Source: Novosphingobium panipatense
Lineage (GTDB): Bacteria > Pseudomonadota > Alphaproteobacteria > Sphingomonadales > Sphingomonadaceae
Length of the DNA: 64,000 nucleotides
Assembly (NCBI RefSeq): GCF_002149965.1
Contig: NZ_MSQB01000013.1
Span: forward strand, 1-64,000
Reading direction: 5' to 3'
Positions 15,558 through 22,957 of this stretch are shown here, piece after piece. A model generated the notes under the pieces. It made no database searches. It was not told the origin of the DNA and worked only from the letters and a program-made list of their open reading frames with translations. The first letter of the stretch is position 1. Every line of letters begins with the position of its first letter. The position numbers and the translations under genes are program-made.

Positions 15558-15932
15558 GTGTTTCGGCCCGGACTATTTCCACTATCGGGTAAAGCGCGCT
15601 GCGCATGGGCCATCGCGCCGGCCATGCTGCTGGCAGCCTGCGGACCCAGCCGGGAAGAGGAACTGGAGCGGCAGCATGCCGAAGCCAAGGCCTCGGCCGA
15701 GCAGGAGGCCTCCGCGCGCCAGCAGGCCGAGCGCGAGGCAGCGGCCGCCCGGCTCAAGGCCAACGACGCCGAACTGGCGAAATTCTATCAGGGCGAAACG
15801 GAGCCGGAAGCAGAAGAGCCCGAAGCGTCCTCACCCGACTCAACCGGCGACAGTTCCCCCGCCAGCCCCCCGCCCGCTGGCTTCCAAGCCGACGGCCGCG
15901 CCATCGGCGACCAGATGCCCGCCCCGCGCTGA
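15558..15932 (+). CDS. Small lipoprotein with coiled-coil segment
   Basis: A 124-aa predicted lipoprotein. The signal peptide ends in lipobox LLAAC with Cys28 as lipidation site, and GPS follows. Residues about 30-75 form an Ala/Glu/Gln-rich helix (coiled-coil-like). The C-terminus is acidic and Pro/Ser-rich with low complexity. The start is a GTG at 15558 with AAGGAG 6 nt upstream, sequestered in the 15504-15552 hairpin, so expression is probably translationally controlled. Function is unknown. The coiled-coil resembles spacer segments of envelope lipoproteins (inference). Confidence 0.75.
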   Translation: MFRPGLFPLSGKARCAWAIAPAMLLAACGPSREEELERQHAEAKASAEQEASARQQAEREAAAARLKANDAELAKFYQGETEPEAEEPEASSPDSTGDSSPASPPPAGFQADGRAIGDQMPAPR

Positions 15933-15983
15933 CGAAGCGTCGATACCGTTTTTTCCGAGTCGTGAGGTGATTCCACCTGCCTT

Positions 15984-15998
15984 GAAAATGCTCTAGAG
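15984..15998. repeat. Short dispersed motif, copy 1 (reverse of CTCTAGAGCATTTTC)
   Basis: GAAAATGCTCTAGAG, upstream of aroQ. The same 15 bases occur in reverse at 62552-62566 and a shorter related form (GGAGCATTTTCC) lies near 15010. A small AGGTG/CACCT hairpin lies just before this copy. Confidence 0.5.
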
Positions 15999-16035
15999 CC
16001 CCCTCCCGAAAGCAACCGCACCGGGAACTCGCGAA

Positions 16036-16473
16036 ATGGCCAGCAAGCTCGTCTACGTCCTCAACGGACCGAACCTCAACCGCCTCGGCAAGCGCGAACC
16101 CGGCATCTACGGCTCGCAGACGCTGGACGATATCGGTGCGATGCTGGCGGAGCGCGGCGAAGCGCTGGGCTGCACGATCGACATGCGCCAGTCCAACCAC
16201 GAAGGCCACCTCGTGGACTGGCTGCACGAAGCCGAGGACGAAGGCGCCCATGCCGTGCTGATCAACCCCGGTGCCTATACCCACACTTCGGTGGCGCTGC
16301 ATGACGCGATCCGCGCGATCAAGGTGCCGGTGATCGAGATCCACCTTTCCAACCCGCATGCGCGCGAAGAATTCCGCCACAAGTCGTGGGTCGGCATGGC
16401 CGCCAAGGCGACCGTCGCCGGTTTCGGTGCGCAGGGCTACCTGCTGGCGCTGGAGGGTGCGGCGGCGCTCTGA
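16036..16473 (+). CDS. aroQ: 3-dehydroquinate dehydratase, type II
   Basis: A 145-aa dodecameric type II dehydroquinase that converts 3-dehydroquinate to 3-dehydroshikimate in the shikimate pathway. Family motifs are in order: VLNGPNLNRLGKREPGIYG with the catalytic Tyr and flexible Arg loop, RQSNHEGHLVDWLHEA, NPGAYTHTSVAL with the catalytic His, and HLSNPHAREEFRHKS. Length is typical. The start at 16036 follows GGGAACTCG. The TGA stop overlaps the terminal segment of palindromic element C. A chorismate mutase of the same pathway lies at 3444-3743 but is not linked transcriptionally. Confidence 0.96.
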   Translation: MASKLVYVLNGPNLNRLGKREPGIYGSQTLDDIGAMLAERGEALGCTIDMRQSNHEGHLVDWLHEAEDEGAHAVLINPGAYTHTSVALHDAIRAIKVPVIEIHLSNPHAREEFRHKSWVGMAAKATVAGFGAQGYLLALEGAAAL

Positions 16474-16625
16474 GGATTGCTTTGAAAATCCGCCGCAGGC
16501 GGATTTTGCGGCACCGGCCCACGCCCCCACCCTACCACCCGCCAGGATAATACCTTGGGTGGTAAGGTGGGGGCGTGGGCCGGTGCCGCTAAAAAATGCC
16601 CTTCAGGCATTTTTCAAATAAGCTC
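16472..16625. repeat. Long palindromic terminator-like element, copy C (complete)
   Basis: It lies exactly between two convergent genes: its left end overlaps the aroQ TGA and its right end overlaps the TAG of the minus-strand gene. The 33-bp arms (16508-16540, 16557-16589) have one mismatch and the loop carries AGGATAAT. Outer hairpins are AATCCGCC/GGCGGATT and AAATGCCc/AGGCATTT, each followed by T residues outward or inward of the palindrome. It is the clearest case of one terminator half per gene. Confidence 0.9.
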
Positions 16626-17119
16626 TAACCCTCGCATTTCACGGTCTTGCCCGCCCCGTCCCTGACCGACACGATGTGATCGATAACCACCGAGACGTCG
16701 CCGCGCGGGCCGGGCGTCATTCCGTCCTGAACGACAGCGACATCGCAGATCCCCGCTCGGGCAAGGTCAAGGAAGATCGGGCGAATCTCGTCGGGACCGG
16801 CGCTCGCGCCGATCGCAATCCCAAGGTAGGACTTGGACTTCCGCCCCGTCACGACATCCCCGCCGTGATAGGGGCGGACAAGCCCTCCTATCGCGCGGCG
16901 GATCGGCTGCCCCCGTTCGCTCCAGGTGCCGGTGGCGGCATCGTATCTGGGTAGCGAAGGCAGTGCATCCGCCGCGATGCTCACATGCTCCAGCGTCGCC
17001 CCCAGCACGAAGTCCGGCTCGGGCTGCTTGTGCCCCCGCGTGAACCACCAGAGGTTCCCCGCCGCCAACAGCAACGCCGCGCCCACCATAAGGACGCGGC
17101 GCGTTTTTCTCGTCATCAT
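16625..17119 (-). CDS. Membrane-anchored protein of unknown function (164 aa)
   Basis: A 164-aa protein with an N-terminal signal anchor (VLMVGAALLLAAGNLWWF), so it is probably periplasmic and inner-membrane tethered. The periplasmic part contains a basic TGRKSKSYLG segment and a RPIFLDLARAGICDVAVVQDG stretch. The latter resembles the strand-helix-strand of small ferredoxin-like domains. A C-terminal Cys pair candidate is GICDV and VKCEG. No enzyme motif is seen. The start at 17119 (MMTRKTRR) is chosen because the longer frame overlaps the upstream regulator gene. It lies 17 nt downstream of the Lrp-type regulator gene on the same strand and may be co-transcribed with it. Confidence 0.6.
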   Translation of the reverse strand: MMTRKTRRVLMVGAALLLAAGNLWWFTRGHKQPEPDFVLGATLEHVSIAADALPSLPRYDAATGTWSERGQPIRRAIGGLVRPYHGGDVVTGRKSKSYLGIAIGASAGPDEIRPIFLDLARAGICDVAVVQDGMTPGPRGDVSVVIDHIVSVRDGAGKTVKCEG

Positions 17120-17136
17120 CGCGCGGTGATTCGCTC

Positions 17137-17604
17137 TCAGGCTTCCAGCGGAACGCCGGGCACGCTCTTGGCGGTGCGGATCGTCAGCGAAGTCTTGACG
17201 CTGTCCACGTTGGGGGCAGGCGTCAGCTTGCTCGTCAGGAATTCCTGGAAGCTCTGCAGGTCGCGGCTGACGATCTTCAGGATGAAGTCGATCTCGCCGT
17301 TGAGCATGTGGCATTCGCGGACTTCGGGAAGACCCTTCATGTGGTCCTCGAAGGCGCGCAGCGATTCCTCGGCCTGGCTCTTGAGGCTGACCAGCGCGAA
17401 GACGGTGATCGTGAAGCCCAGCTTCGAGGCATCGAGGTCGGCGTGGTAGCCCTGGATAATGCCCGATTCCTCAAGGCTGCGCACGCGGCGCAGGCAAGGC
17501 GGCGCGGTGAGACCGACGCGCTGGGCGAGTTCGACATTGGTGATCCGCCCCTCGTCCTGCAACTCTGCAAGCAGGCGGCGATCGATGTCATCGAGATTAA
17601 TCAT
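17137..17604 (-). CDS. Lrp/AsnC-family transcriptional regulator
   Basis: A 155-aa feast/famine regulator. The N-terminal winged HTH (residues 1-60: MINLDDIDRRLLAELQDEGR, then RITNVELAQRVGLTAPPCLRRVRSLEESGII) is followed by the RAM effector domain (about 65-150) with LPEVRECHMLNGEIDFILKI. Such proteins form octamers and respond to amino acids. The start at 17604 gives the standard length. A perfect AT-rich palindrome at 17679-17688 upstream is a likely autoregulatory site. It is divergent from the kinase-like gene at 17859. Confidence 0.93.
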   Translation of the reverse strand: MINLDDIDRRLLAELQDEGRITNVELAQRVGLTAPPCLRRVRSLEESGIIQGYHADLDASKLGFTITVFALVSLKSQAEESLRAFEDHMKGLPEVRECHMLNGEIDFILKIVSRDLQSFQEFLTSKLTPAPNVDSVKTSLTIRTAKSVPGVPLEA

Positions 17605-17678
17605 GCGAAACTTTCCTTGCGGGGCGCCCAGCGTCATCCGGCATGCAATATCCACTCGAAATCGCTGACACCCCTGTA

Positions 17679-17688
17679 ATAATATTAT
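17679..17688. promoter_or_regulatory. AT-rich palindrome between lrp-type gene and kinase gene
   Basis: ATAATATTAT is perfectly symmetrical and stands out in GC-rich DNA. It is 75 nt upstream of the Lrp/AsnC start and inside the divergent promoter region. Lrp-type regulators favour AT-rich dyads. Confidence 0.4.
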
Positions 17689-17858
17689 CCCATAGCGTAA
17701 TCGTCCCGCATTGCAACGCCTACAATCTGCCGACTTACAGCGTCTGCACAGTTTGCTAGGAAGGAAGTGACCTCGGCTTAACCTCTCAGGGCCTATCCGG
17801 GGTGGGATAAGGGATGGCGTCGCTTCGCAAGCCTTTGCAAAGCGCCTATGGAGCCGGA

Positions 17859-19694
17859 ATGCATTTCGACGATCGCCTTGCCACGGTGCTGCGCCTGCCC
17901 TCTTCCGGGGATGCCTTGGTGCGCATCCAGTATCGGCAACTGATCGACATTCTCGGCCGCCTGCCCGGCGATGCCCGTTCCGACACGATCGAGGCCGGTT
18001 TCGCCCGCGTGGCGGAACTTTCCGCGCTGATCCCCCCGGCCGATCGCGCGCGCCTGGTTCGCCAGCCGCTCCAGCCGCTGACCAACCCGCGCCTCCTCGC
18101 CCATTTCGCCGAAGCGGAACCCGAAGTGGCCACGGCCGCCATCGGCACCGCCCGCCTCGATCCTGAGGCATGGATCGATCTCATTCCCGCCCTGCCCGTG
18201 CGTGCGCGCGGAATCCTTCGCCATCGCCGCGACTTGGGACCGGACGTCGATACCTTGCTGGAACGCCTCGGCATCTGCGATCGCGGTTTGCCTCCGGCCG
18301 AGCAGCCGCTCGACCTTCTGGACGAAGCCGAATGCCTGCCCGAATGCCTTGACGTCGAGCCCGAGCAGCCGCCGCTCCAACAGGCCCCCTTGGCCGATCT
18401 GGAACATCTCCGCATTGCCCTGGAAACACCCAGGGACACGAAACCCGAAACCGGCGACGAGCCGGGCACGGGCATCGGCGCGATCGTCCGGCGCATCGAG
18501 GAGTTCCGCAAGGCCCGTGAAAGCAGCGCCCCCGGTGCTGGCGGCAGCACTTCCAGGGCCGGTGGCTCGCCCCGCCTGCCGCTTGGCGATTCGCCCACAA
18601 GCGGTGCCGGGCCAGCCATGGATTTCGCCACGGACGCGGAAGGCCGCATCAGCTGGGCCGACGGATCCCACGCCAGCGCACTGATCGGGCTCAACCTCGC
18701 CGCGCTCGATCCTGCCCTCAGCGAATCGCTAGATCCTGCCTCGCCGCTCCCTTATCCGCAGATGGCCTATCCCCACGGTCAGGGCCTTGCCCTGTCGATG
18801 CGCCACCGCCAGCCGCTGCGCGCCATTGCCATCGACATAACCGGCGCTCCGGCCGTGAGCGGTCCCTGGCAGGTCGATGCCGTGCCGCATTTCGATCCCG
18901 CCAGCGGCCGGTTCACCGGCTATGCCGGACGCCTGCGCCGCCCCGGCAAGATCGCCGCCGCCGATGCCCCGCCCGCTGCGGAACCGAGCGAGGCCGACCG
19001 CATGCGCCAGGTGCTGCACGAACTGCGCACGCCCGCCAATGCCATCCAGGTCGCCGCCGAGATCATTCAGCAGCAGCTCTACGGCCCTGCACCGCACGAA
19101 TACCGCGCCCTGGCCGCCGCCATCGCCGGAGACTGCGCCCACATTCTGGCAGGCTTCGAGGAGCTGGACCGCTTGGTGAAGCTCGAATCGGGCGCTCTCG
19201 GCATCGAATCCGGCGAAAGCGATCTTGCCTCGATCCTTGCCGAGACGGTCGCCCGCCTCAAGGCTTGGACCGAGCCGCGCCGCAGCGGCTTCGCGCTCCC
19301 CGAGCCGGAACTCGGCGCGCTGCCCGTCGCCATCGACAGGGTCGAGATCGAACGGATGCTGTGGCGCATCTTCGCCGTGCTGGCCGGCATGACCGCGCCG
19401 CAGGAGATGCTTCCGGTGCGCTTCGAGGCGGAAAACGGCCGCGTATCGATGCGCGTCGCCCTGCCCTCGCTGCTCCTGGCCCGCGACGCCCAGAGCCTGT
19501 TCGAAACGCCGGTGAGCGAGCGCGGACAATCGCTCTCGACCGGAATGTTCGGCATCGGCTTCACCCTGCGCCTCGCGGCAGCCGAAGCGGCAGCGGCGGG
19601 CGGCGGTCTCGAACGCGACCAGAACGATCTGAAACTCTGGCTCCCCGCCGTGGCCGCTTCGGCCGTCAGCCGCATGGAAAGCCGCGCCGTCTAG
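17859..19694 (+). CDS. Soluble histidine-kinase-like protein with degenerate ATPase domain
   Basis: A 611-aa protein without membrane segments. Residues 1-200 are helical and unassigned, beginning MHFDDRLATVLRLP. A PAS-like part (about 240-370) includes DFATDAEGRISWADG. A HisKA helix follows with His387 in VLHELRTPANAIQVAAEII. The C-terminal region should be a HATPase but lacks a clear N box and DxGxG; only GMFGIGFTLRLAAAEA recalls the G2/ATP-lid region. It may bind rather than phosphorylate a partner. The start at 17859 is preferred over 17814 because GGAG lies 5 nt upstream. It is divergent from the Lrp-type gene. Confidence 0.75.
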   Translation: MHFDDRLATVLRLPSSGDALVRIQYRQLIDILGRLPGDARSDTIEAGFARVAELSALIPPADRARLVRQPLQPLTNPRLLAHFAEAEPEVATAAIGTARLDPEAWIDLIPALPVRARGILRHRRDLGPDVDTLLERLGICDRGLPPAEQPLDLLDEAECLPECLDVEPEQPPLQQAPLADLEHLRIALETPRDTKPETGDEPGTGIGAIVRRIEEFRKARESSAPGAGGSTSRAGGSPRLPLGDSPTSGAGPAMDFATDAEGRISWADGSHASALIGLNLAALDPALSESLDPASPLPYPQMAYPHGQGLALSMRHRQPLRAIAIDITGAPAVSGPWQVDAVPHFDPASGRFTGYAGRLRRPGKIAAADAPPAAEPSEADRMRQVLHELRTPANAIQVAAEIIQQQLYGPAPHEYRALAAAIAGDCAHILAGFEELDRLVKLESGALGIESGESDLASILAETVARLKAWTEPRRSGFALPEPELGALPVAIDRVEIERMLWRIFAVLAGMTAPQEMLPVRFEAENGRVSMRVALPSLLLARDAQSLFETPVSERGQSLSTGMFGIGFTLRLAAAEAAAAGGGLERDQNDLKLWLPAVAASAVSRMESRAV

Positions 19695-19814
19695 GAGAAA
19701 CTAAGGCGCGTCCTTTACCGAACCGGAAGATTTTGCCTCTAGACGGGCCATGCCGCATATCGGATTCGCCGGGCAATCGCCTCCGGTAGTTCATACAGTC
19801 GAGGAAATCTTCAG

Positions 19815-20837
19815 TTGCCGGGGACGAACCTCCTCCTGCCGCCTCATGCAGACGCCGCCGCGCAGTTTAGCGAGGGTTTCGGCCAGCGCTTCATCGTCAC
19901 CGTCGACACCGAGGAAGAGTTCGACTGGAGCGCCCCGCTAGACCGGCACGGCCACGGCACGCTTTCGGTCCCCGCGCTCCAGACATTCCAGCAGTTCTGC
20001 GAGGAATTCGGCGTCGTGCCGATCTATCTGGTGGACTATCCGGTAGCCGATTCCCCGCTTGCACCGCAGGCGATCGGCGATGCGGTATCAGCGGGGCGCG
20101 CCGAAATCGGCGTCCAGCTGCATCCCTGGGTCAGCCCGCCGTTCGACGAGGTGGTGAGCGAATTCAATTCCTACGCGGGCAACCTGCCCTTCGCGCTGGA
20201 GCGGGAAAAATTCGCCCGGCTTCACGCGCGGATCGTGGAGGCGTTCGGCACCCGGCCGCGCATCTACCGCGCCGGGCGCTACGGCCTCGGTCCAAGGACC
20301 GCCGAGATCCTCACCGAGTTCGGCATCGACATCGACAGTTCGGTACGCGCCCACTTCGACTACAGCGCCTCCGGCGGCCCGAACTATCGCCGCCACCCCC
20401 TGCACCCTTATTGGGCCGACAAAGGGCGGCAATTGCTGGAGCTGCCCCTCACCACGATCTACTGGGGACCGCTGCGCCAGTTCGGCAACGCAATCTATCC
20501 GGCGCTCTGGCGCCTGCCGCAACTGCGCGGGGCCCTCGCCCGCGCCGGCCTGCTGGAACGAATCCCCCTCACCCCCGAAGGCGTCACCGTGGAGGAAGCC
20601 CTGCGCGGCGTGGACGTGGCGATCGACATGGGACTGCCGGTGCTGGTCTTCTCGTTCCACAGCCCCTCGCTGGTCCCGGGATATACGCCCTACGTGCGCG
20701 CCCCGCAGGATCTCGACGCGCTTTACGACTGGTGGCGCACGCTTTTCGCCCACCTTGCACGTCGCGGTGTAAAACCCGGCAATGTTGCCAACATCCTATC
20801 CAGCGTAGCGCTTGCACAGAACGATTTGCCGAGCTAA
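19815..20837 (+). CDS. Polysaccharide deacetylase family protein (WalW-like)
   Basis: A 340-aa NodB-fold carbohydrate esterase-like protein. It has the FIVTVDTEEEFDW motif near residues 26-38 with the Asp pair, a later QLHPWVSPP motif (metal His), a RAGRYGLG motif and a C-terminal FSFHSPSL catalytic His. This matches the order of NodB motifs 1 to 5. No signal peptide is evident, so it probably acts in the cytoplasm or on lipid-linked sugars. The start is a TTG at 19815, chosen because GAGGAA lies 8 nt upstream. tRNA genes follow 46 nt downstream. Confidence 0.82.
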   Translation: MPGTNLLLPPHADAAAQFSEGFGQRFIVTVDTEEEFDWSAPLDRHGHGTLSVPALQTFQQFCEEFGVVPIYLVDYPVADSPLAPQAIGDAVSAGRAEIGVQLHPWVSPPFDEVVSEFNSYAGNLPFALEREKFARLHARIVEAFGTRPRIYRAGRYGLGPRTAEILTEFGIDIDSSVRAHFDYSASGGPNYRRHPLHPYWADKGRQLLELPLTTIYWGPLRQFGNAIYPALWRLPQLRGALARAGLLERIPLTPEGVTVEEALRGVDVAIDMGLPVLVFSFHSPSLVPGYTPYVRAPQDLDALYDWWRTLFAHLARRGVKPGNVANILSSVALAQNDLPS

Positions 20838-20883
20838 CGCGCTTTTCGCCCGGCATCGTCGATGAAGCCGGGCGCGGCGGTTG

Positions 20884-20959
20884 GGGCCTGTAGCTCAGCG
20901 GTTAGAGCTGGCCGCTCATAACGGCTAGGTCGCGGGTTCGAATCCTGCCGGGCCCACCA
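20884..20959 (+). tRNA. tRNA with CAT anticodon, most like tRNA-Ile2
   Basis: 76-nt cloverleaf. The acceptor stem GGGCCTG/CGGGCCC has one G-T pair, and the discriminator is A with encoded CCA. The anticodon loop CTCATAA gives CAT, and the T arm is GCGGG-TTCGAAT-CCTGC. The short D loop and overall sequence resemble the lysidine-modified tRNA-Ile2 rather than elongator Met, but the bare anticodon cannot prove this. Confidence 0.9.
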
Positions 20960-21005
20960 ACGGCATCGAGGCAAGCCCTCGAAACATCATCGACACCCGA
21001 AGGGT

Positions 21006-21085
<80 letters not shown>

Positions 21086-21272
21086 CTTTCCACCGTTGCT
21101 GCAAGAAACCGTCCGTCGCGTACACGAGCCGCCGGGCTCCTGAGCGCTGACCGGAATGGTAATGCGTTATCGCGGCCCGGGGGCTTTGCAGTAAAGCTGG
21201 CTCGCTTATTTGCTGGACGTCAACGCCACGAGAGCAATAGAGAGCCTTTCGGAAAAACGGGGGCTTTTCAAA

Positions 21273-21632
21273 ATGATGTTCAGGGCTACTTGCGCACTTG
21301 CTCTTCTAGGGGCGGCGTTGACGCCGCAGCACGCCCAGGCTGCTTTCAAGTCCGGCAATGACCTTTATTCCGACTGTACAACGCCGCGCGGCAGCAGCAC
21401 CTACTATCAGGCTGATGGGTACTGCACGGGCTTCGTAATGGGCGTCTACGATGACTTCGACCTTAGCCGCCAGCTCGAAGACAAGGAAGCCTGTCTTCCG
21501 GGCGGAGTGACGGCAGGCCAACTGCGCGATGTGGTCGTCGCCTTTATCCGCGATAATCCGAAATGGCGGAATCTTGACGCCTCCGCGCTGATCAGGGCGG
21601 CGATCATCGATGCCTGGCCTTCGTGCAAGTGA
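21273..21632 (+). CDS. Rap1a/Tai-like exported protein
   Basis: A 119-aa exported protein with a signal peptide (MMFRATCALALLGAALTPQH, cleavage near AQA). The mature part has GNDLYSDCTT, then YCTGFVMGVYD, and CLPGGVTAGQLRDVVVAFIRDNP. This resembles the Rap1a/Tai family of periplasmic proteins, known as immunity partners of type VI secretion amidase effectors. The Cys residues are spaced for disulfides. No effector gene or T6SS component is seen nearby, so it is an orphan immunity-like or structural protein. The ATG at 21273 sits after a GGGGGC box; the adjacent second ATG is also possible. Confidence 0.75.
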   Translation: MMFRATCALALLGAALTPQHAQAAFKSGNDLYSDCTTPRGSSTYYQADGYCTGFVMGVYDDFDLSRQLEDKEACLPGGVTAGQLRDVVVAFIRDNPKWRNLDASALIRAAIIDAWPSCK

Positions 21633-21659
21633 GAGCGCGCCCTACCCGCCCCCCACACC

Positions 21660-22340
21660 TCAGATACAGGCCGACTGCCCCCCGCCGCCGGTCAGGCCGC
21701 CCGGCGTTCCGGTGGGATTGAGGCTGCGGTCGTCGCGGATGAGGTAGGCGGCTTCGTGCTTGAATACCGTGCCGTTCACGAACATCGTCCCGAACAGAGG
21801 CTGGTACTGGTAATAGACTTCCACGAACATCACGGCCGAATTGGCGACGGCATGGATCTTGTGATCCTCGGCGCCCATGCCGTCCAGCAGGGTGCCGTTC
21901 TTGCCGTCCATGGCCTTGCCGTAGGCGGATTCGCTGTCGAGGCTGCCGCGGCAGCGCTGCCAGTGGATATATTGCCGCCCGGTATCGGGATCGACTTCCA
22001 GGCTGGACAGGATGATCCTGCCGTGGCTTCCAAAATCGAAGCTGCTGCCTTCCTTCAGGGCGCCCCACATGACCGAATCGACCTGCGATTCCTTGACGGT
22101 CGGCGTGACCGAGCTGTTGTCGGTCTGGCCGAGGCGCGAGGCGTTGTCGGCGACCGAGGTGGCGATCTGGCCGACCTGCATGTTGATCATCGCCATATAG
22201 GCGACTTCGGTGCCGTAGAGGCCGAGGGACAGCAGCACCGGCAGCATGAGCGCCAGTTCGATGAACGAGACGCCGCTGCGATCTTCGCGCAGGCGGCGGA
22301 GCAGAGCCATCTTGCGGAGAACAAACGTGCGGGGCGTCAT
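21660..22340 (-). CDS. TadE-family pilus-assembly protein (distal gene of operon)
   Basis: A 226-aa protein with the TadE-like N-terminus: basic residues, then DRSGVSFIELALMLPVLLSLGLYGTEVAYMAMINMQ. This pseudopilin-type hydrophobic segment contains the Glu of the prepilin motif. The rest is a periplasmic domain ending in a Gly/Thr-rich tail with a C-terminal Cys (GGGGQSACI). It is the last of three genes joined by ATGA stop-start overlaps (22337-22340), so translation is coupled. TadE/TadG proteins support Flp/Tad pilus formation, but no tad ATPase, secretin or flp gene is in the window. Confidence 0.85.
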   Translation of the reverse strand: MTPRTFVLRKMALLRRLREDRSGVSFIELALMLPVLLSLGLYGTEVAYMAMINMQVGQIATSVADNASRLGQTDNSSVTPTVKESQVDSVMWGALKEGSSFDFGSHGRIILSSLEVDPDTGRQYIHWQRCRGSLDSESAYGKAMDGKNGTLLDGMGAEDHKIHAVANSAVMFVEVYYQYQPLFGTMFVNGTVFKHEAAYLIRDDRSLNPTGTPGGLTGGGGQSACI

Positions 22341-22957
22341 GGGCAGACACCCGCGGCCGAGCCATAGGCCAGCTGAAGCGCATAGGGCTGGTTCTTGCGC
22401 ACCGAAGTGGCCGTCAGCGTGCGCTTGGTGCCGCGATCGGTCAGGCCGGGAATGGGGAAGACCGGCGTATAGGTGACTTCCACCGTATAGACGACGACAT
22501 CGTTGGCGCCGCCGTTGCCGGTCTTGCCGATATCGGCATCCCACTGGCCGTTCTTGTTCTCGTCCGTATAGGATTCGCCGTTGTCGCAGCGGCCGTTGTT
22601 GTTCTTGTCGTTCCACGCCTCCGGCCGCGCGATATCGGTGAAGTCGTAATAGCTGGAGCGCGAGACTTCCACGTCCGCGCCCGGCGCCACGCCGCGCACG
22701 AGTTGGCGGACATATTCGTCGCCCGCTTCGGTCTCGGAGACTTCGAGCGTGCCGTTGCGCGCCACTTCCTGGACGGCGCCCTGCAGGACGGCGCGGACAT
22801 AGGCCATGTGGCCCAGATCGAAGATCCCCATCAGCAGGATGATCAGCACCGGCCCGGCCACCGCGAACTCGATCACGGTCACGCCGCCGCGATCGGCCCG
22901 GAAACGTGCCAGGCCGCGCCGCAGCGCACCGAGATCCGCAAGGCGGCGCGGGATCAT
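22337..22957 (-). CDS. TadE-family protein with EF-hand-like Asp/Asn loops
   Basis: A 206-aa protein with the same TadE layout: an Arg-rich start, DRGGVTVIEFAVAGPVLIILLMG pseudopilin segment, and an extracytoplasmic domain. Around residues 117-142 it carries two calcium-binding-style loops, DKNNNGRCDNGE and DENKNGQWD, of the DxNxNG type found in EF-hand or dockerin-like repeats. It overlaps its neighbours on both sides by ATGA, so it is translated as the middle gene of the trio. The loops suggest calcium-dependent folding or adhesion (inference). Confidence 0.85.
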   Translation of the reverse strand: MIPRRLADLGALRRGLARFRADRGGVTVIEFAVAGPVLIILLMGIFDLGHMAYVRAVLQGAVQEVARNGTLEVSETEAGDEYVRQLVRGVAPGADVEVSRSSYYDFTDIARPEAWNDKNNNGRCDNGESYTDENKNGQWDADIGKTGNGGANDVVVYTVEVTYTPVFPIPGLTDRGTKRTLTATSVRKNQPYALQLAYGSAAGVCP

